64,000 nt of DNA. Source: Musa acuminata AAA Group. Taxonomy: Eukaryota > Streptophyta > Magnoliopsida > Zingiberales > Musaceae. Positions 1-13,000 of this stretch are shown here, piece by piece. The position numbers and the translations under genes are program-made. The stretch spans positions 9,605,501 through 9,669,500 of the forward strand of contig NC_088342.1 of assembly GCF_036884655.1 (NCBI RefSeq), written 5' to 3'. The notes beneath the pieces were generated by a model. The model ran no database searches, was not told where the DNA came from, and saw only the letters and a list, made by a program, of their open reading frames with translations. The first letter of the stretch is position 1. The number at the start of each line of letters is the position of its first letter.

Positions 1-281
1 ACCAATGTGGAATTGGAGCATAGGTTTTTGTGATAAACTATTAAGATCTTTATCATTTAAACTCAGCTGATACCTTCAAAATATATCAAATAAAATTTTA
101 AATCCTTAACTTTTATTATGTATGGGGATATTATTTGCTCTTCTTATGTCATTTGATACAATGGATTGAATGACTTTGTTCATCTCAATTTGAATGGATA
201 ATTGATGTTTGATCCCTAGGAAAATATAAGGAGAAGAACAATATAAGGAGAGCTTATCAATAGTAAGGATGTTGATAACAT

Positions 282-283
<2 letters not shown>

Positions 284-320
<37 letters not shown>
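284..320. repeat. (TA)n microsatellite
   Basis: An uninterrupted run of TA dinucleotides, about 18 units. A reading frame across it is low-complexity and not a gene. Confidence 0.95.
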
Positions 321-322
<2 letters not shown>

Positions 323-363
323 CACAATACCATATTTCATTCTTGTTGTCGATATCACTCTTT

Positions 364-424
364 ATCATCATCATCATCATCATCATCATCATTACTCTTT
401 ATCATCATCATCATCATCATCATC
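364..424. repeat. (ATC)n trinucleotide microsatellite, two blocks
   Basis: Two blocks of ATC/TCA units are separated by a short ACTCTTT-type interruption. The interruption flanks both blocks, which suggests a duplicated repeat tract. Confidence 0.92.
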
Positions 425-719
425 GCTCTTTATAAATATTGTCATCGCCGGCCTTGTTTGTTATGAGTGTTGCTAGTTGATTGTTATTGACATTGTTCAT
501 CATTGTTGTAGATATCACTAATCATTATCATTTAAAGAGAAAAAAAAAAGAAAAGGGAAAACAAGAACAAAGAGAGAGATGAGTAAAAAGTAGAGGTATT
601 TATGCCCATTTGCAAAGATAATTTTAAAAATAATAAAAAAATTTTATGATGAATTGTAAATAGTAAAAAATGTTACAAATTGTAATCTCCCAATTAAAAC
701 TTTTTATGAAAGAACGGAT

Positions 720-1061
720 GCTATATCCACATGGTCATTATCGTGGAAAACGCACGTGTCACTCTCGGGGCACCCTTGATCTTGATGGACGGTGATACTG
801 AGCCAGAAATCGACGGACCACAGCCCAGTTATGGACTTTATAATGGGCCGATCCATGGGCTTATCAATTTGAGTCGGTATCTGCGGATCCGAACTTGAGA
901 TCGGTCGCGTCGGACCACTTCCTTTCCCGCGCTCGCTCCTTAAATAAAAAGGAGTTGCAGACCCGTCGTTTGTTTGGTCGCGTCTCGCCCTCGCCTACGG
1001 AAGAGGGAAGGGAAGAGAGATCGGCAGGGAGAGTGCGGAGGAGGGGTCGGTAGCGCACTAG
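720..1061 (+). promoter_or_regulatory. PrimPol promoter with E2F-type and site II-type motifs
   Basis: Within 240 bp of the PrimPol start codon, TTTCCCGC at 923-930 matches the plant E2F consensus TTTSSCGC exactly. TGGGCC at 844-849 and TGGGCT at 856-861, plus TGGGCT in reverse at 822-827, match site II (TGGGCY) elements. Such elements are enriched in promoters of proliferation and DNA-replication genes. The GC content rises sharply from about 880 onward. The motifs are read directly. That they drive S-phase expression of PrimPol is inference. Confidence 0.55.
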
Positions 1062-4000
1062 ATGGCCTGCGATCCAAAGGATGACGTCGATCGGCTCTTC
1101 GCCTGCTTCAAGTGCGGGATATCTACTCCTGGTGATTCCACTCAAACCCTAATTCCTCACCCCCTCCCTTTTCCTTCGCGGAATACCCTTTATTGGCCAT
1201 TCTTCTTTGATTCTTTCGGATAAGAACCAATCTTCTTTGGTTCTTTTGGATGAACCCCGATTTTAAGGGCTCTTGATTCTTGATCTCTGGCAATTGTTAG
1301 AATCCGCGATCAAGGAAAGACGTCTGCACCCGGAGACATCCAAGAAAGCCGGCTTGGTGAGAGGGAAGGCGTCTACGGTTTTTGGAATTGCTACGTCGAG
1401 CTTGTCTGAACAATGTGGGCAGGATTCAACAGGGAAAGAGAAGGTATGCCTCTGTATTATCTAGTTAATATTTTTAAATGATGTTTCTATCTATCTATCT
1501 AAAATAATCTCTTATTGGGTATTTCTTTTGGTTCTTGTACTGTAAGAGTAAGTGAAAGTCTTTTTGTTTAGGAAGGATGGTGCACTGATAATATATACTG
1601 TTTATATTTTCACCAAGGGAAAATGTCAATTTTCTTGATCATGTATATGCAACATGGTTGTCGAGACTGCATTGTTTATATAGCTAATGGTCAGATGTGC
1701 CTTGTGGAGTCTGAAGTCTACCTTGATCAAGATGTCAACTTTATTGAAGATGTGTTTATGTTGATGTGTATGCAACATATCAGGGCTAATTACAGATTAT
1801 CCCTTGAGGTTAGCTACTTTTAGCGTCCCGATTCTTATATTTTAAAAAATAACATTGGCATCCCTATAGTTACGAAAGTGAAATATTTAGGTCAATTTAC
1901 CTTAATAACGTTAGTTTTATCGTTGAAAACATGAAAACAAAGGACAAAAAGATAATTTTAATGTTCGGTAGTGGTGGACAATGGCGTTGCTAGCATCGAC
2001 GCTATCGCAGTTGCCTGATCACCTTCGACGATGATAAGGTTCGCTCTCACCGTGACACCACTCGCCTCCACGAGAAGTGCGTCGCCGACCTCATCGCCAC
2101 CTGCCCTATGTTGCTCCGCGTTTGCATTGACGCAGATGGTGGTAGCCACTCCCCATCCCTTCGCTCCTCCGCCATCCCATTCTCCAGGGAGCAGTGCCTT
2201 GGAATCCCTAATACCACTCTCACATTGTCGTAGTTGAGGATGCCTCCCCCTCTATTCCCTCGTCCGTTCCCACTCGGAACTCCACCACACGCAAGAAGTG
2301 CTTCGTCGCCTCCCCTGACCCGTTCGCGGTTGCGCTTGCCCTCTACTCCAATGGCCTCCCGCACGACGACGACGATGTGGACGAGCTCTGGTTAGTGCCT
2401 GACACTACACCACAAAGGGTCGCCGAAGCTCCTGTCGCTCCCCCATTTGCCTCATCAGTTTCGACACCACCTCTTGTCGTGTCAGTTCCGGCAGTGAGGG
2501 AAGCAGCAGGAGCTTCGACGACCCTTTGTGGACATTGCCCTCTATGGCGCGACGTCAGACACTAACCAGAGCTTGTCCACGTCATTGCCGTCGTGCAGGA
2601 GACCATTGGGGCAGAGGGCGAGCGCGACTGTGAACAGGTCGGGGGAGGTGTCGGAGTGCTTCCTACGCGTGGTGGAGTGTTTTGAGTGAGAGTGGACCGG
2701 GGGAGGGAGGGGGAGAAGGTGCTAGGTAGAGGCGTCCTTAGTTGCGGTGGGGTGGGAGAGGGATTTGGGGATTCCAGGGCATTGCTCCATGGAAAATAGG
2801 ATCGTGAAGGAACGGGGGGATGGGGAGCGGCCACCACCATTTGCGTCGACGCAGTTTCCGAGTGGTAACTACATCAACATTGACACAGATGCATAGTGTC
2901 GCGAAGTGGACAATGATGAGGTAGGCTGCGCACTCCTCGTGGAGGCGGGTGGTGTCGCGATGAGAGCAGACCTTATTGTTGTCAGAGGTAGCTAGGCAAT
3001 TATGTCGGCATCAACGCCAACAGCACAGCCATTCGCCACCACCGATGCCGCCCGCCACTGAACGTTAAAATTACCTCTTTGCTTTTTGTTTTTATATTTC
3101 CGTCGGTAAAAATGATGTCGTTAAGATAAATGGACCTAGATGTTTCACTTTCATAACTGCAGGGATGCCAATGCAACGTTTCAAAGTGTAGGAACTAGGA
3201 TGCTAATGATAGTTAATTACAGGGGTAATATATAATTAGCCTAACACATCATGGACTCTTAAAAGTGTTCAGGTTCAAGAAAATATCAATGCCCTTGATC
3301 AAGATGTTTTTATCTTGATCAGGTTGATAGATGATGGTCTAAATAAATACGATCAGAAATTTTTAGTTCAGCTACTCTATTTGTCCACAACCTACATAAT
3401 AGCCTGAATTTACATGTGGTAATATTTGCTATTGCTGTTCAACCTTGGCTAACACACATAGTGTATGTGCCTGCACTTATTTGGGCACATGGAGTTGGGG
3501 ATACACACTTTCATCTTGATATTTAGATCGTCTATTTATAATAATTGTTTTCCATGTTCTCTGTGTCCAATCATTGGTAATTTGGTGACTGAGTTGCTAT
3601 GTTGAGGGAGTAACAGCCAATAAAATGATAAATTAATTTAAGGTTAAGGTTATCCAGAAATAGTAATCTCTTTAAAAGTGCATATATTTATCTTCCCACG
3701 GTAAAACATATGGATGCTAAACTTATGGAAGTACTCGAGCAAAGTTCATCTTCTAATGTGAATCAAATGAGTCTATTTGAGGATCTGATCTGAAGATTAA
3801 TGATCATGACTTCCAGTAGTTGCAACATGTAATATAGTGATCAGTTTTGCTTGCTAGTAGCTATTATACAGAGGAAGATGTTCCTTTAAGCAATAATCAT
3901 ATTACACTTTGTAGCTAGTATTTGGATCTTTATTGAACATGTGCATGTTTTTGGTAACAAAAGCTTGTCAATATTGCAACTCATTGCATGGCTACGCAGA

Positions 4001-7000
4001 GCAATGCCTTTATTTATACAAAAATTGTTTAGCTTTCTTCTGATTCCATGAATTTTATACTGTGTTGGTGCTTTAAGTATAAAAATCTCAGTTATAAGTG
4101 ATGTCATTTATCTTTTCAGCTTGGTGCATGTACATCTGTAGCAATTAAACTGAAAAGTGGAAAGCAGATCTCTCCTATTGTCTTTTATGGTTCCCCACAT
4201 GGTGCTCCAATTAAAAGACCATCACGATTGTTGCGATTGTTGCATGAAATTCGTATTGATCTTAAGGAAGATAATGATTTGATATTAAGGTATACAATTG
4301 TGGTAACAATACTCAGATGTTAAGCTTTTGATTGTAAGAAATGTTATTCTTTGTCTGATTTTAGGCTATTTTTATGGATATAGGGAAGAATTATGGACTA
4401 CTTTTCCAAGGCAAGAGGAAGCAATCATATTCTTAAAAGCACATGCACAAGCTAAACTTTTTAGTTATCAAGATCACTTGAGTGGTCAGAGAAGGTTCCT
4501 TGTCTCTACATACAGTGAGTTCTGGAGAAGGTCACATGTTATTCCAAGTGTTCTTTATACTAATGGTTTCCTTGTTTCTTTTTCAGTAAATGAATAGAAG
4601 TGATTGTGAGTTCTTTGTTTCTTTATGCAACCATTCTGCAAAATGGTTTTGGTTGACAAATACAAATGTAAGAAAAGAAAGAGTCATTAGTAAAAGGATC
4701 TCAAAAAGGAACAGATCAGGATATTTTATAGAACAATAACATAACAGTTTGATAGGTAGAGTACTCAGGTTATTTTGTTTCCTTCACAATTGACAATATC
4801 TGATTCAGTTTCTGTTGAATGCTGAAAGTTACCTTTTCTGTTGCAGGTATAGATGTATGGACCCAAAGTTACGCCATCACTATGAAGTCATTAAAGAGGT
4901 GATAGTTAATCTTACAGTTTTTGATGAGAAGAATAAAACTGACATGCATGATACAAGTCCTCTTTATTTTTATAGTTAGAGTGACCTACCTTAAGTCACT
5001 TTTTTACACTGAATGAGCTGGTGTCCTGCTAGAAACCAGTGCTAACTGAGATGTAAAAACAAAAAGAGACTAATATAAAATGATGCTTGGTTGATAGTTT
5101 TTTTTGTTCCAGTTAGAATTCTATTGAAATAGTTGATCAAACAGATATTCAACAAGTAAAAGAAAGATCAGTTCTTTCTGATGCTTTCTTTTTTCAAATG
5201 GAATTAACATATCAGTTCTATTCCCATATGCCTTTTGGCCACAGAGAGGTTCCTGACAAAGTCCAACATGAATTAATGTATCATACTGATGTACGTGGGT
5301 CACTTATACTTTTTCAAATTTGAAGATATTCTGTTCTGTTCTTCTTTCGACACCTGGAGTCACAGGATTAGTAGCAGGTCTGCTGAAAAATAAATGGTAA
5401 TCATATGTTTCATGTTCTTGCATTGTATGTTATATAAGACAATGTCTGTAGCAACCCTGAACATCTTTGAGTTGCATTTGCATTTCTAGAGGATCATCTT
5501 CTTGAAACTAATAATTTTGAGAGCTGATCCATGTTTCAAGGTGTTAGGACGTGAAAGATTCATGATTTTTCTGTTGCTTTATGGATCTTGGCTTTACTTG
5601 CTAGATTCACCTGTGATGCTTTATTCTTTTAACATTTGTAGTCAAGGAGAATTATTTTGTTATCACTTCTATTCTTTTATTACTGTTTAATTGCTGTTAT
5701 CCTTTAATGCAAATCGAGGCACTTTGTGCTATGTAAGCACAACTGAAGTATGTGGTGCTTGTTTAGAAGTACAGTCCATATTTGATGTGTGTACCACAAT
5801 TTGTTTTCTAATCATACACAAATGGGAAAGAGGCCTTTTAATTACCATCAAGATGTGTAAAATTAAATAAGAATTTATCTTTTATAGTGGATGTATTATA
5901 TATTAAGTGTACTCCATTGCAAGTATCTACTGTAATACTCATTGTTGATGACACAAATTTGCATCTCACACCAGTGGGAAATGTATTGCATCATCTCACG
6001 GACCTGTTCTCTTGGCATGGCTGATAGTAAATTATAACAAGGAGAAACTGACATGGTAGTTTCAGAGAGAATTGCATGACTATATCTGTAGTGCAATTAG
6101 GCCTTTTTTTATCAGGGAACAAATTGATGGATGTAGGGTACACATTTGTCTTGATGGGGATTTCTGGGTTTGAGTGCAAGTAGATTTTGGGATTTTCGTG
6201 CTCAGAAAGTGAGCAGATTGCATGTGTTTTTGCTAATGTCATGAAGCACCTTATGAACAGGGTGCATGACTCAGACAGGTGGTGTCCACCCACTTGGTGA
6301 GTCACCAACCATCTGGATTTGAATAAGTGAGTCACACCTTATTTACATGTGTAGAGCTATCTAGCAATAGCCAGTCTGCCTGCCACATCTCTTTCTGATT
6401 TGAATAGGTGAGTCACACCCTATTTACCTGTGTAAGAGCTATCTAGCAATAGCCAGCCTGCCTGCCACATCTCTTTCTATTTTGATTGTTATTTATACTT
6501 GTTTCTTTTGCTGCAATTGCATCATCTTGTTTAAACATTTGATAAATTATTAAATAAGATGATTTGGAATTAACATTATGTTTCGCAAGTTTATTTGACA
6601 GGGTTTGCCTTGCCACTTATATTTTGATCTGGAATTTGATAAGACAGTCAATACTGACAAAAATGTAGATGACATGGTTGACATCTTGATGTCTGTGACT
6701 TTCGACATCTTATTTGACAAGTATGCAATTGAAGCAAATGACGGGTGGATTATAGAGCTTGATTCATCTACCACAAGTATGCTCTTTGGGTCAATCTCCT
6801 ACATTATGACAGTAATTTATTTTCTGGGTCCTATTTTGTCCTATGTGTTTGCAAGCATCATGTTTTTATTGAGGTAGCAATTTTGACCTGTTGCTTCATT
6901 TTTCTGAACGCTTTTACCCATTAGCAACCAACTAGTTAAACTACAGTTCTGGCATTACATAAAGTATACAATTGCATATTGATTTGTCTTTGTTTTATGC

Positions 7001-10000
7001 ATTCAGTGGTTGTTTTTTCTTTAAATATTGTTTTTAATGCATTACTTCTATGGTTGATTGTGATATCATTTAAGTGGAGCTCGTGAATTGTCATATAAGA
7101 ATTTCTTAGATCAAGTTTATCAGTGGCTAATATAGTACTTACAATGATAGAAGCTTTACTAAAGTAGTGATACAAATTTAGTGTACTCGACTTTCCATTT
7201 ATTCAACATAACACCAACACCAATTGTTTTTACTTTCTGCGCATTTTTTGATTCTAGGTTTTTCTGACCAAAAAGATGGAGCTTAGAACTACTTGCAATT
7301 CTTGGTAGAAATTTTACTTTAAATTGGTTGTTTTAGGTGCACTTAGAATCATCTTAACTTAAGCTATTTAAGTTGGCTTAACTGATTCGTTTAGCTTTAT
7401 TAAATCTGACATCCTCTTATAAGACATCATAAACTTCCCCAATGTTTTTAACCATTTAATTTCTAATCTTCCTCTTCATCTTGTAACACCTGAACAAACT
7501 CCTCTCTGTACTTGTGCACAAAATGTTCCTTTGATTGTTTCCAGACCATTGTAAACTGATCTGTTGCTGTTCTGCCTCTTTTTTATCCTTAACTAATTGT
7601 GGTGGCTACTTTTACTTTGTTATTAACATACACATTCTTATTCTTTTCTTTTTCTTGTGGGCTCCTATCTCATAATCTTCATTTGTGTAACACTGACATA
7701 GCTTAATGTTTGAGTTAATTGCCTCTTTGCTGTTGGTTGCTGTAGTCTTTGAATCATGTTCCAATAGAAAATTCCATAATCTGTAAGATAGTAGTTGTCA
7801 AGTTTCATCCTTACTCTATCATGAAATCGAAGTCTTTGCTTGCTTGTTTTCTAAATCATTTGTTTGGGTGCTGCTTACTATGCTCGTAACCAAGTTTGTT
7901 TTTAATGCACTTGAAAAATGGCTGCTACAGAATGATATTTTCTTTCATATTCAAAGATTATGCCCCCTATGGAAAAATACACATGAAAAGTAATGATGTT
8001 TGCTTTCTCTCTTTGACTGTGAAGAATGATTGTTTGAGCATAATGTAACAATGGAGCTAACTTAACATGATGCAGGGCACATGCTGATGTACAGCACATT
8101 ATGCACTATTAATCACTACTAGAATTTACAGAAACCCATGTAAATTAACATATAGTGTTAAGGTGTTGCAGGAGCATTAAAGTTCTCCTTGTCCCTTTAT
8201 GTTACTTGATGCACATGCTATTTTTGGGCTTATTATATGATTATAATAAATAATGATAACCCTTGCAGAAGTCTTGTGCTGACTGATAGTATTAGTTGCT
8301 GGGCAGACCGGTATGTATTGGTCAATACTGGTTTGATGTGTGTCGATGCACTGATATGTACAAGCCATAAATGAATAGAAATTCTTGGTTATAAGGATGA
8401 AAAATTACTCTTTCTCATATTATGAATAGAATCCCTTAACCATTCTTAATCTTGGTCATTATTATGTGAAATGATAAATAAAACATTCAAAAATCCAAAT
8501 ACCCTCCTCCATTGGAGACAACTTCCATCAAAGCTTGAGTTCCAATCTCTTTTTTATCCAAATCATGAGCATGATTTCTACTAATCGTCCATTATGAAGA
8601 TTAAACAAGGGAGAGTATGAGAAAGAGTAAGAATGAGAGTGAGTGAAAGAGGGGAAGGGAGGAAGATTTAAAGGGCCAAAACAGGGTCCAATGATCAAAT
8701 TGATCATTAGGAGCTTATTTGACCAGAATGTTGATCAGTACAATCAGAATTCGTACAATCAAAATCTGACTATTACCAACCCATAGGGGTCGGTAATGGT
8801 TGAGTTTCGCCCATAACGGGTGATACAAGAGGCATATCGTTCGGTACTCCCACTTACTAGCTAGTTTGTATACCGATCAATTGGTGGTGAACTGGCACAT
8901 ACCACTTGTTTTGAACCATTTCAGGTGGTATGCTAAATCATGATTTGAATGATTATTCAGGTGCCTTTCTGGGGGGATCATTTCTTACTTTCACATTTGG
9001 ACATGCATGAATTAAGGAAATTGATATGTGATTCATAGTGAATGAGTTTTTTTTGTTACTAATGAAATATGATGTTCATAACTCATTACATTAAACTGCA
9101 CTACATTGTTGCATAAGGTATGAAAATGGATAGCTAATCTTTTGTTTTTCCAGAAAAGTTTTCACGCCATGTGATTATTCGCATACCAAAGGTTGCATTC
9201 AAGGACAACTCACATGTTGGTGCATTTGTTTCGGAGGTACTTGAAGATTGTTTACAGAAACTATAAGTTAATTCTTGGTTTTTCATCCTTTTCTAACATA
9301 GCATTCTTGTTAACATTGAAATCTCATGTTGTTTGCATCGTCAATTGATACTGGAGACCCAAGTACCAGAATGCTAAAATTGAGGCTAATTACATATTAC
9401 ACCCCGTAGTTAGACCTCCTTAGCATCCCGATTCTTAGACTTCAAAAATTTACATTAGAATCCCTATAGTTATGAAAGTGAAACATCTAGCTCCATTTAT
9501 CCTAATGTCATCGGTTTTATCGACGGAAATACAAAAATAAAGGGCAAAAAAGTAATTTTAATGTTCTAGTTGGTGGTGGCAGACGATGTCGGTGGTGGCG
9601 TACGACGGTGTCGCTGAGGGCTGCGGGTGGTTGTTGTGGGTGGGGAGAGTAGCGACGAGAGGTGAGGGTTGCTTTGCATATGCATCGACAGTCCTTTCGT
9701 CGCTCGACAACTGCATCAATGCTGAGGCAGATGTAGAGCGGCGAAAGGATCGCTTGAGTAGCTATTGTGGATGAGAAGAACGGCGACGAGAGATGAGAGC
9801 CGCTTTGCATTTGTGTCGATGCCAACGTAGTTGCCGAGCGATGATAGGGCCGCTCGACATCTGCATGGGTGGCCCATTCGTTGCTCGGCAACTACGTCAA
9901 CGTCGATGCAGATGCAGAGTGGCGAAATGGCCGCTCGACATTTGCATCGACTTCGATACAGATATAGAGCGGCGAAAGGGCTGCTTGGTAATTACGTCGG

Positions 10001-13000
10001 CATTGACGCAGATGTAGAGCGACCCTCACCTCTTGTCGTTGATCTTCTCATCCACAATAGCCACCTGATGGCCTCTGGTCGCGTTGTCGTCTGCCACCAC
10101 CATTGCTGTTCGCTACCATTGAAATATTAAAATTATATTTTTGCCCTTTATTTTTGTGTTTTTGTCGATAAAATCGATGGCGTTACGGTAAATGGAGTTC
10201 AGATTATGATTGGTGTTTCACTTTTATAATGTGTATGCAGAAGGATATTTTACAGTTATTGTTTCACTTTTATAATAGCATACCTCATATGTTTGTGCTA
10301 CATATTTTTACTTTGTTTATGCAAAATCTAGGTAACCGTTGAGAAATCTTGTGCTGATTAGGTATGTTCTCGCATTACCAGTCAAAGAGGAAGTGATCCA
10401 CAACTTGACAAACTGTATGTCAGGAAAGATTCTAGCTCTTCTGATTTTCAGCTTTTCCTTGATAGTGCTGTCTATTCTCGAAATCGTTGTTTCCGTCTAG
10501 TTTTCTCTTCAAAGGCTGGGAAAAATTCATTTCTTTTGCCAACCAGACGTTTCAAATGTAAGGATATGGTGAGTTTCCTGCTTGTTTAATGTTGAAGTTA
10601 ACATTTTTGTTCTCTGGTTAAGCGAAATGCTGAATGTAATCTAAGCTCTCCTGCAACATTTTTATTGTCTTAATATTATGAGTTGTCTATGGAATTACCT
10701 TTTCCAGTTCCTTGTCCTTCTGATTTGTTTTCACTAGAAAAAAATTGATTATTACATGAAAAATCACTAGAAGGACTTCAATTAATTTATTATAGATGCT
10801 CCTGCAACAACTGTGTCAATTATGGAAAGATACAGAAGGAAAAATGCCTTCTGGACAATATGAACATGCACTGCATTTGTGATGTATATCTACTCCTTAT
10901 CATGCTTATCATTAAATGATTAAACTATTAAATGTCAAGACTATAACAATCTTTGGCTCTATCATGCATCAATGTTAATTTTTTCCAGTTTCATATCTTG
11001 ATAGTAGCTGGTAGTGTGGGACTTGCTTGCACGAGATGTGACAGAACAAGGGATTGAGCCAGATATGTTAGATTGGAAAGTACTAATTGGAGGATGGCAT
11101 TATGTCAAAACTTTTTAATTATATAGCCTAACTTTCATATTATTGACTATTTATACTATATAGTAAAACATAAATTGAGAATTTGAAACCAGTGATTTAG
11201 AAAGGCGCTCGGGCGCTCGCCTAGGCGCTCGGGCGAGGTGAGGCGAGGCCCGAGCGCCTTGCTAATCTCCCAGGCGGCGCGCTTCAAACAGGCGCCGCCT
11301 GGGTGCTCGCCCGAGCCCAGGCGCTGGGCGCTTCGGGCGAGCGCCTGGGTTAACCAAGGTGATCGAACCAGGATTTTAGGTCTGGTTCGGTCCTGGTTCG
11401 GTCTCTGATGGTTAGTTGGTTTAATCGAACCAACTAAAATCGATATAAGTGAGAACCCAACCCTAACCCTCGCCGTTACCGCTCCCGATCCCGATCTCAA
11501 TCTCGCTGCTCGCTGCTGTCGCTGCTCGCAAACGCTTCCGTTGTCGCCGCTCGCTGTTGTCGCTGCTCGCAAACGCTGACTCTGTCGCCGCTCGCGCCTC
11601 CCGTTGCACGCCGCTCCTGCTCCCGTTGCCGCTGCTCGTCGCTCCTGCTCCCACTCTCACTGCTCGCCGCTGTCGCTGCTCGCAAACGCTGCCTCTGTCA
11701 CCGCTTGCGCCTCCCGCTGCTCGCCGCTCGCACCTCCCGCTGCTCGTTGCTCGCCGTTCCTGCTCCCGCTGCTCGCCGCTGTCGTTGCTCGCAAACACTG
11801 CCGCTGTCGTAGCTCGCGCCTCTCGCTGCTCGCCGCTCCTGCTCCCGCTCCCGCTCCTGCTCGCCGCTGTGGTTGCCGCTGCTCGCCGCTCGCCACTGCC
11901 GCTGTCGCCGCTGCCGCTTCCTCTTTTCTCAGTCAGCAGGCTCAGCTCCCCTTTACACTTCCTTTTAACAGTATACGTATACTGTATATGTTAATATTAT
12001 TAAGTTTATTTAAAATAATTAATTTTCAATATTATTAATAAATTAATAATATATTATTTTGATTTTAATACTGTTAATTTTTATTTATTTGAAATTATTG
12101 TTAGGTTTCTTAATATTGTTAATTTTATATCTTAGATTTTCTTAATTTAATAGCATATTTTTATTTAAAATTTTAAATAATTATATTTATTAATTATATT
12201 ATATATTTTTATATTTTAGCGTCTCGCTTCGCTCGGGCGAGCGCCTCGGGCGTTTTTGGACCTTAGCGCCTTTTGGCGCCTAGCGCTTTTTAAATCACTG
12301 TTTGAAAACCATTATTATAGATTTTTTTTAACTAGTAAAAAATTTTGATGATATGATTATTACATCCATTTTCAATTTCATATATGTACTATTTCATAAT
12401 TTTTTGATGTGCACCTTCTATGTATCATATTTAATATTCTATATTAAATACTACATACAATCTTGTAGTATACATTAATTATTACATACAATCTTGTATT
12501 ATACATTAATTATTACATACAATCTTGTAGTATACGTTCAATACTTGCTAAATGATTTATGTTAATTAACATGCTATTTTGCTAGATTATCTTGTATAAA
12601 TTTATGTGCCATGTTTGGCAATGTTTATGAATTTGTAGATACAATTTTTTGTAGCATCTCAGGTCGCTATTGGTGATCCTGGATAGGATCAGACAAATCT
12701 TTAAATCATTTCTTGAATAGCCGCATGGAAAAATAGTCCTGGAGTTTGAAGAGTTCGATACTCTTACTTTAAGAACCACACTAATGACTTCTTCCTTGTT
12801 GCTTTTTTTTAAACTTTTGCGCTACATGCATGACGAGCAAATCATTGTTCAATTTCTCATTCTTGGATGGCACACACAATGCTTTATTCATTCTTCTTCG
12901 TGTGTGGTTGAGGTTGAAACGGTAATATCTTCCAAGTTTCGTCGTACCATAGCAGACCGCTCGGTATGGGCGGTATGTAATAGGGGACTAGTATGGGCAG

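Larger units (their letters stand above)
1..719. other. AT-rich upstream sequence, no gene seen
   Basis: I see no credible coding exon here. The stretch contains two microsatellites (listed separately) and otherwise AT-rich unique-looking sequence before the PrimPol promoter. Confidence 0.6.

Noticed and set aside
9727..10020. GATGTAGAGCGGCGAAA repeats considered as a CRISPR-like array
   Set aside because: Repeats are imperfect and irregularly spaced, lie within a plant DNA transposon, and the genome is eukaryotic.
11557..12038. Overlapping 140-codon open frames rich in Ser/Leu/Arg/Cys
   Set aside because: They arise from a GC-rich minisatellite inside a hAT-like element, are open in several phases on both strands, and have no domain.
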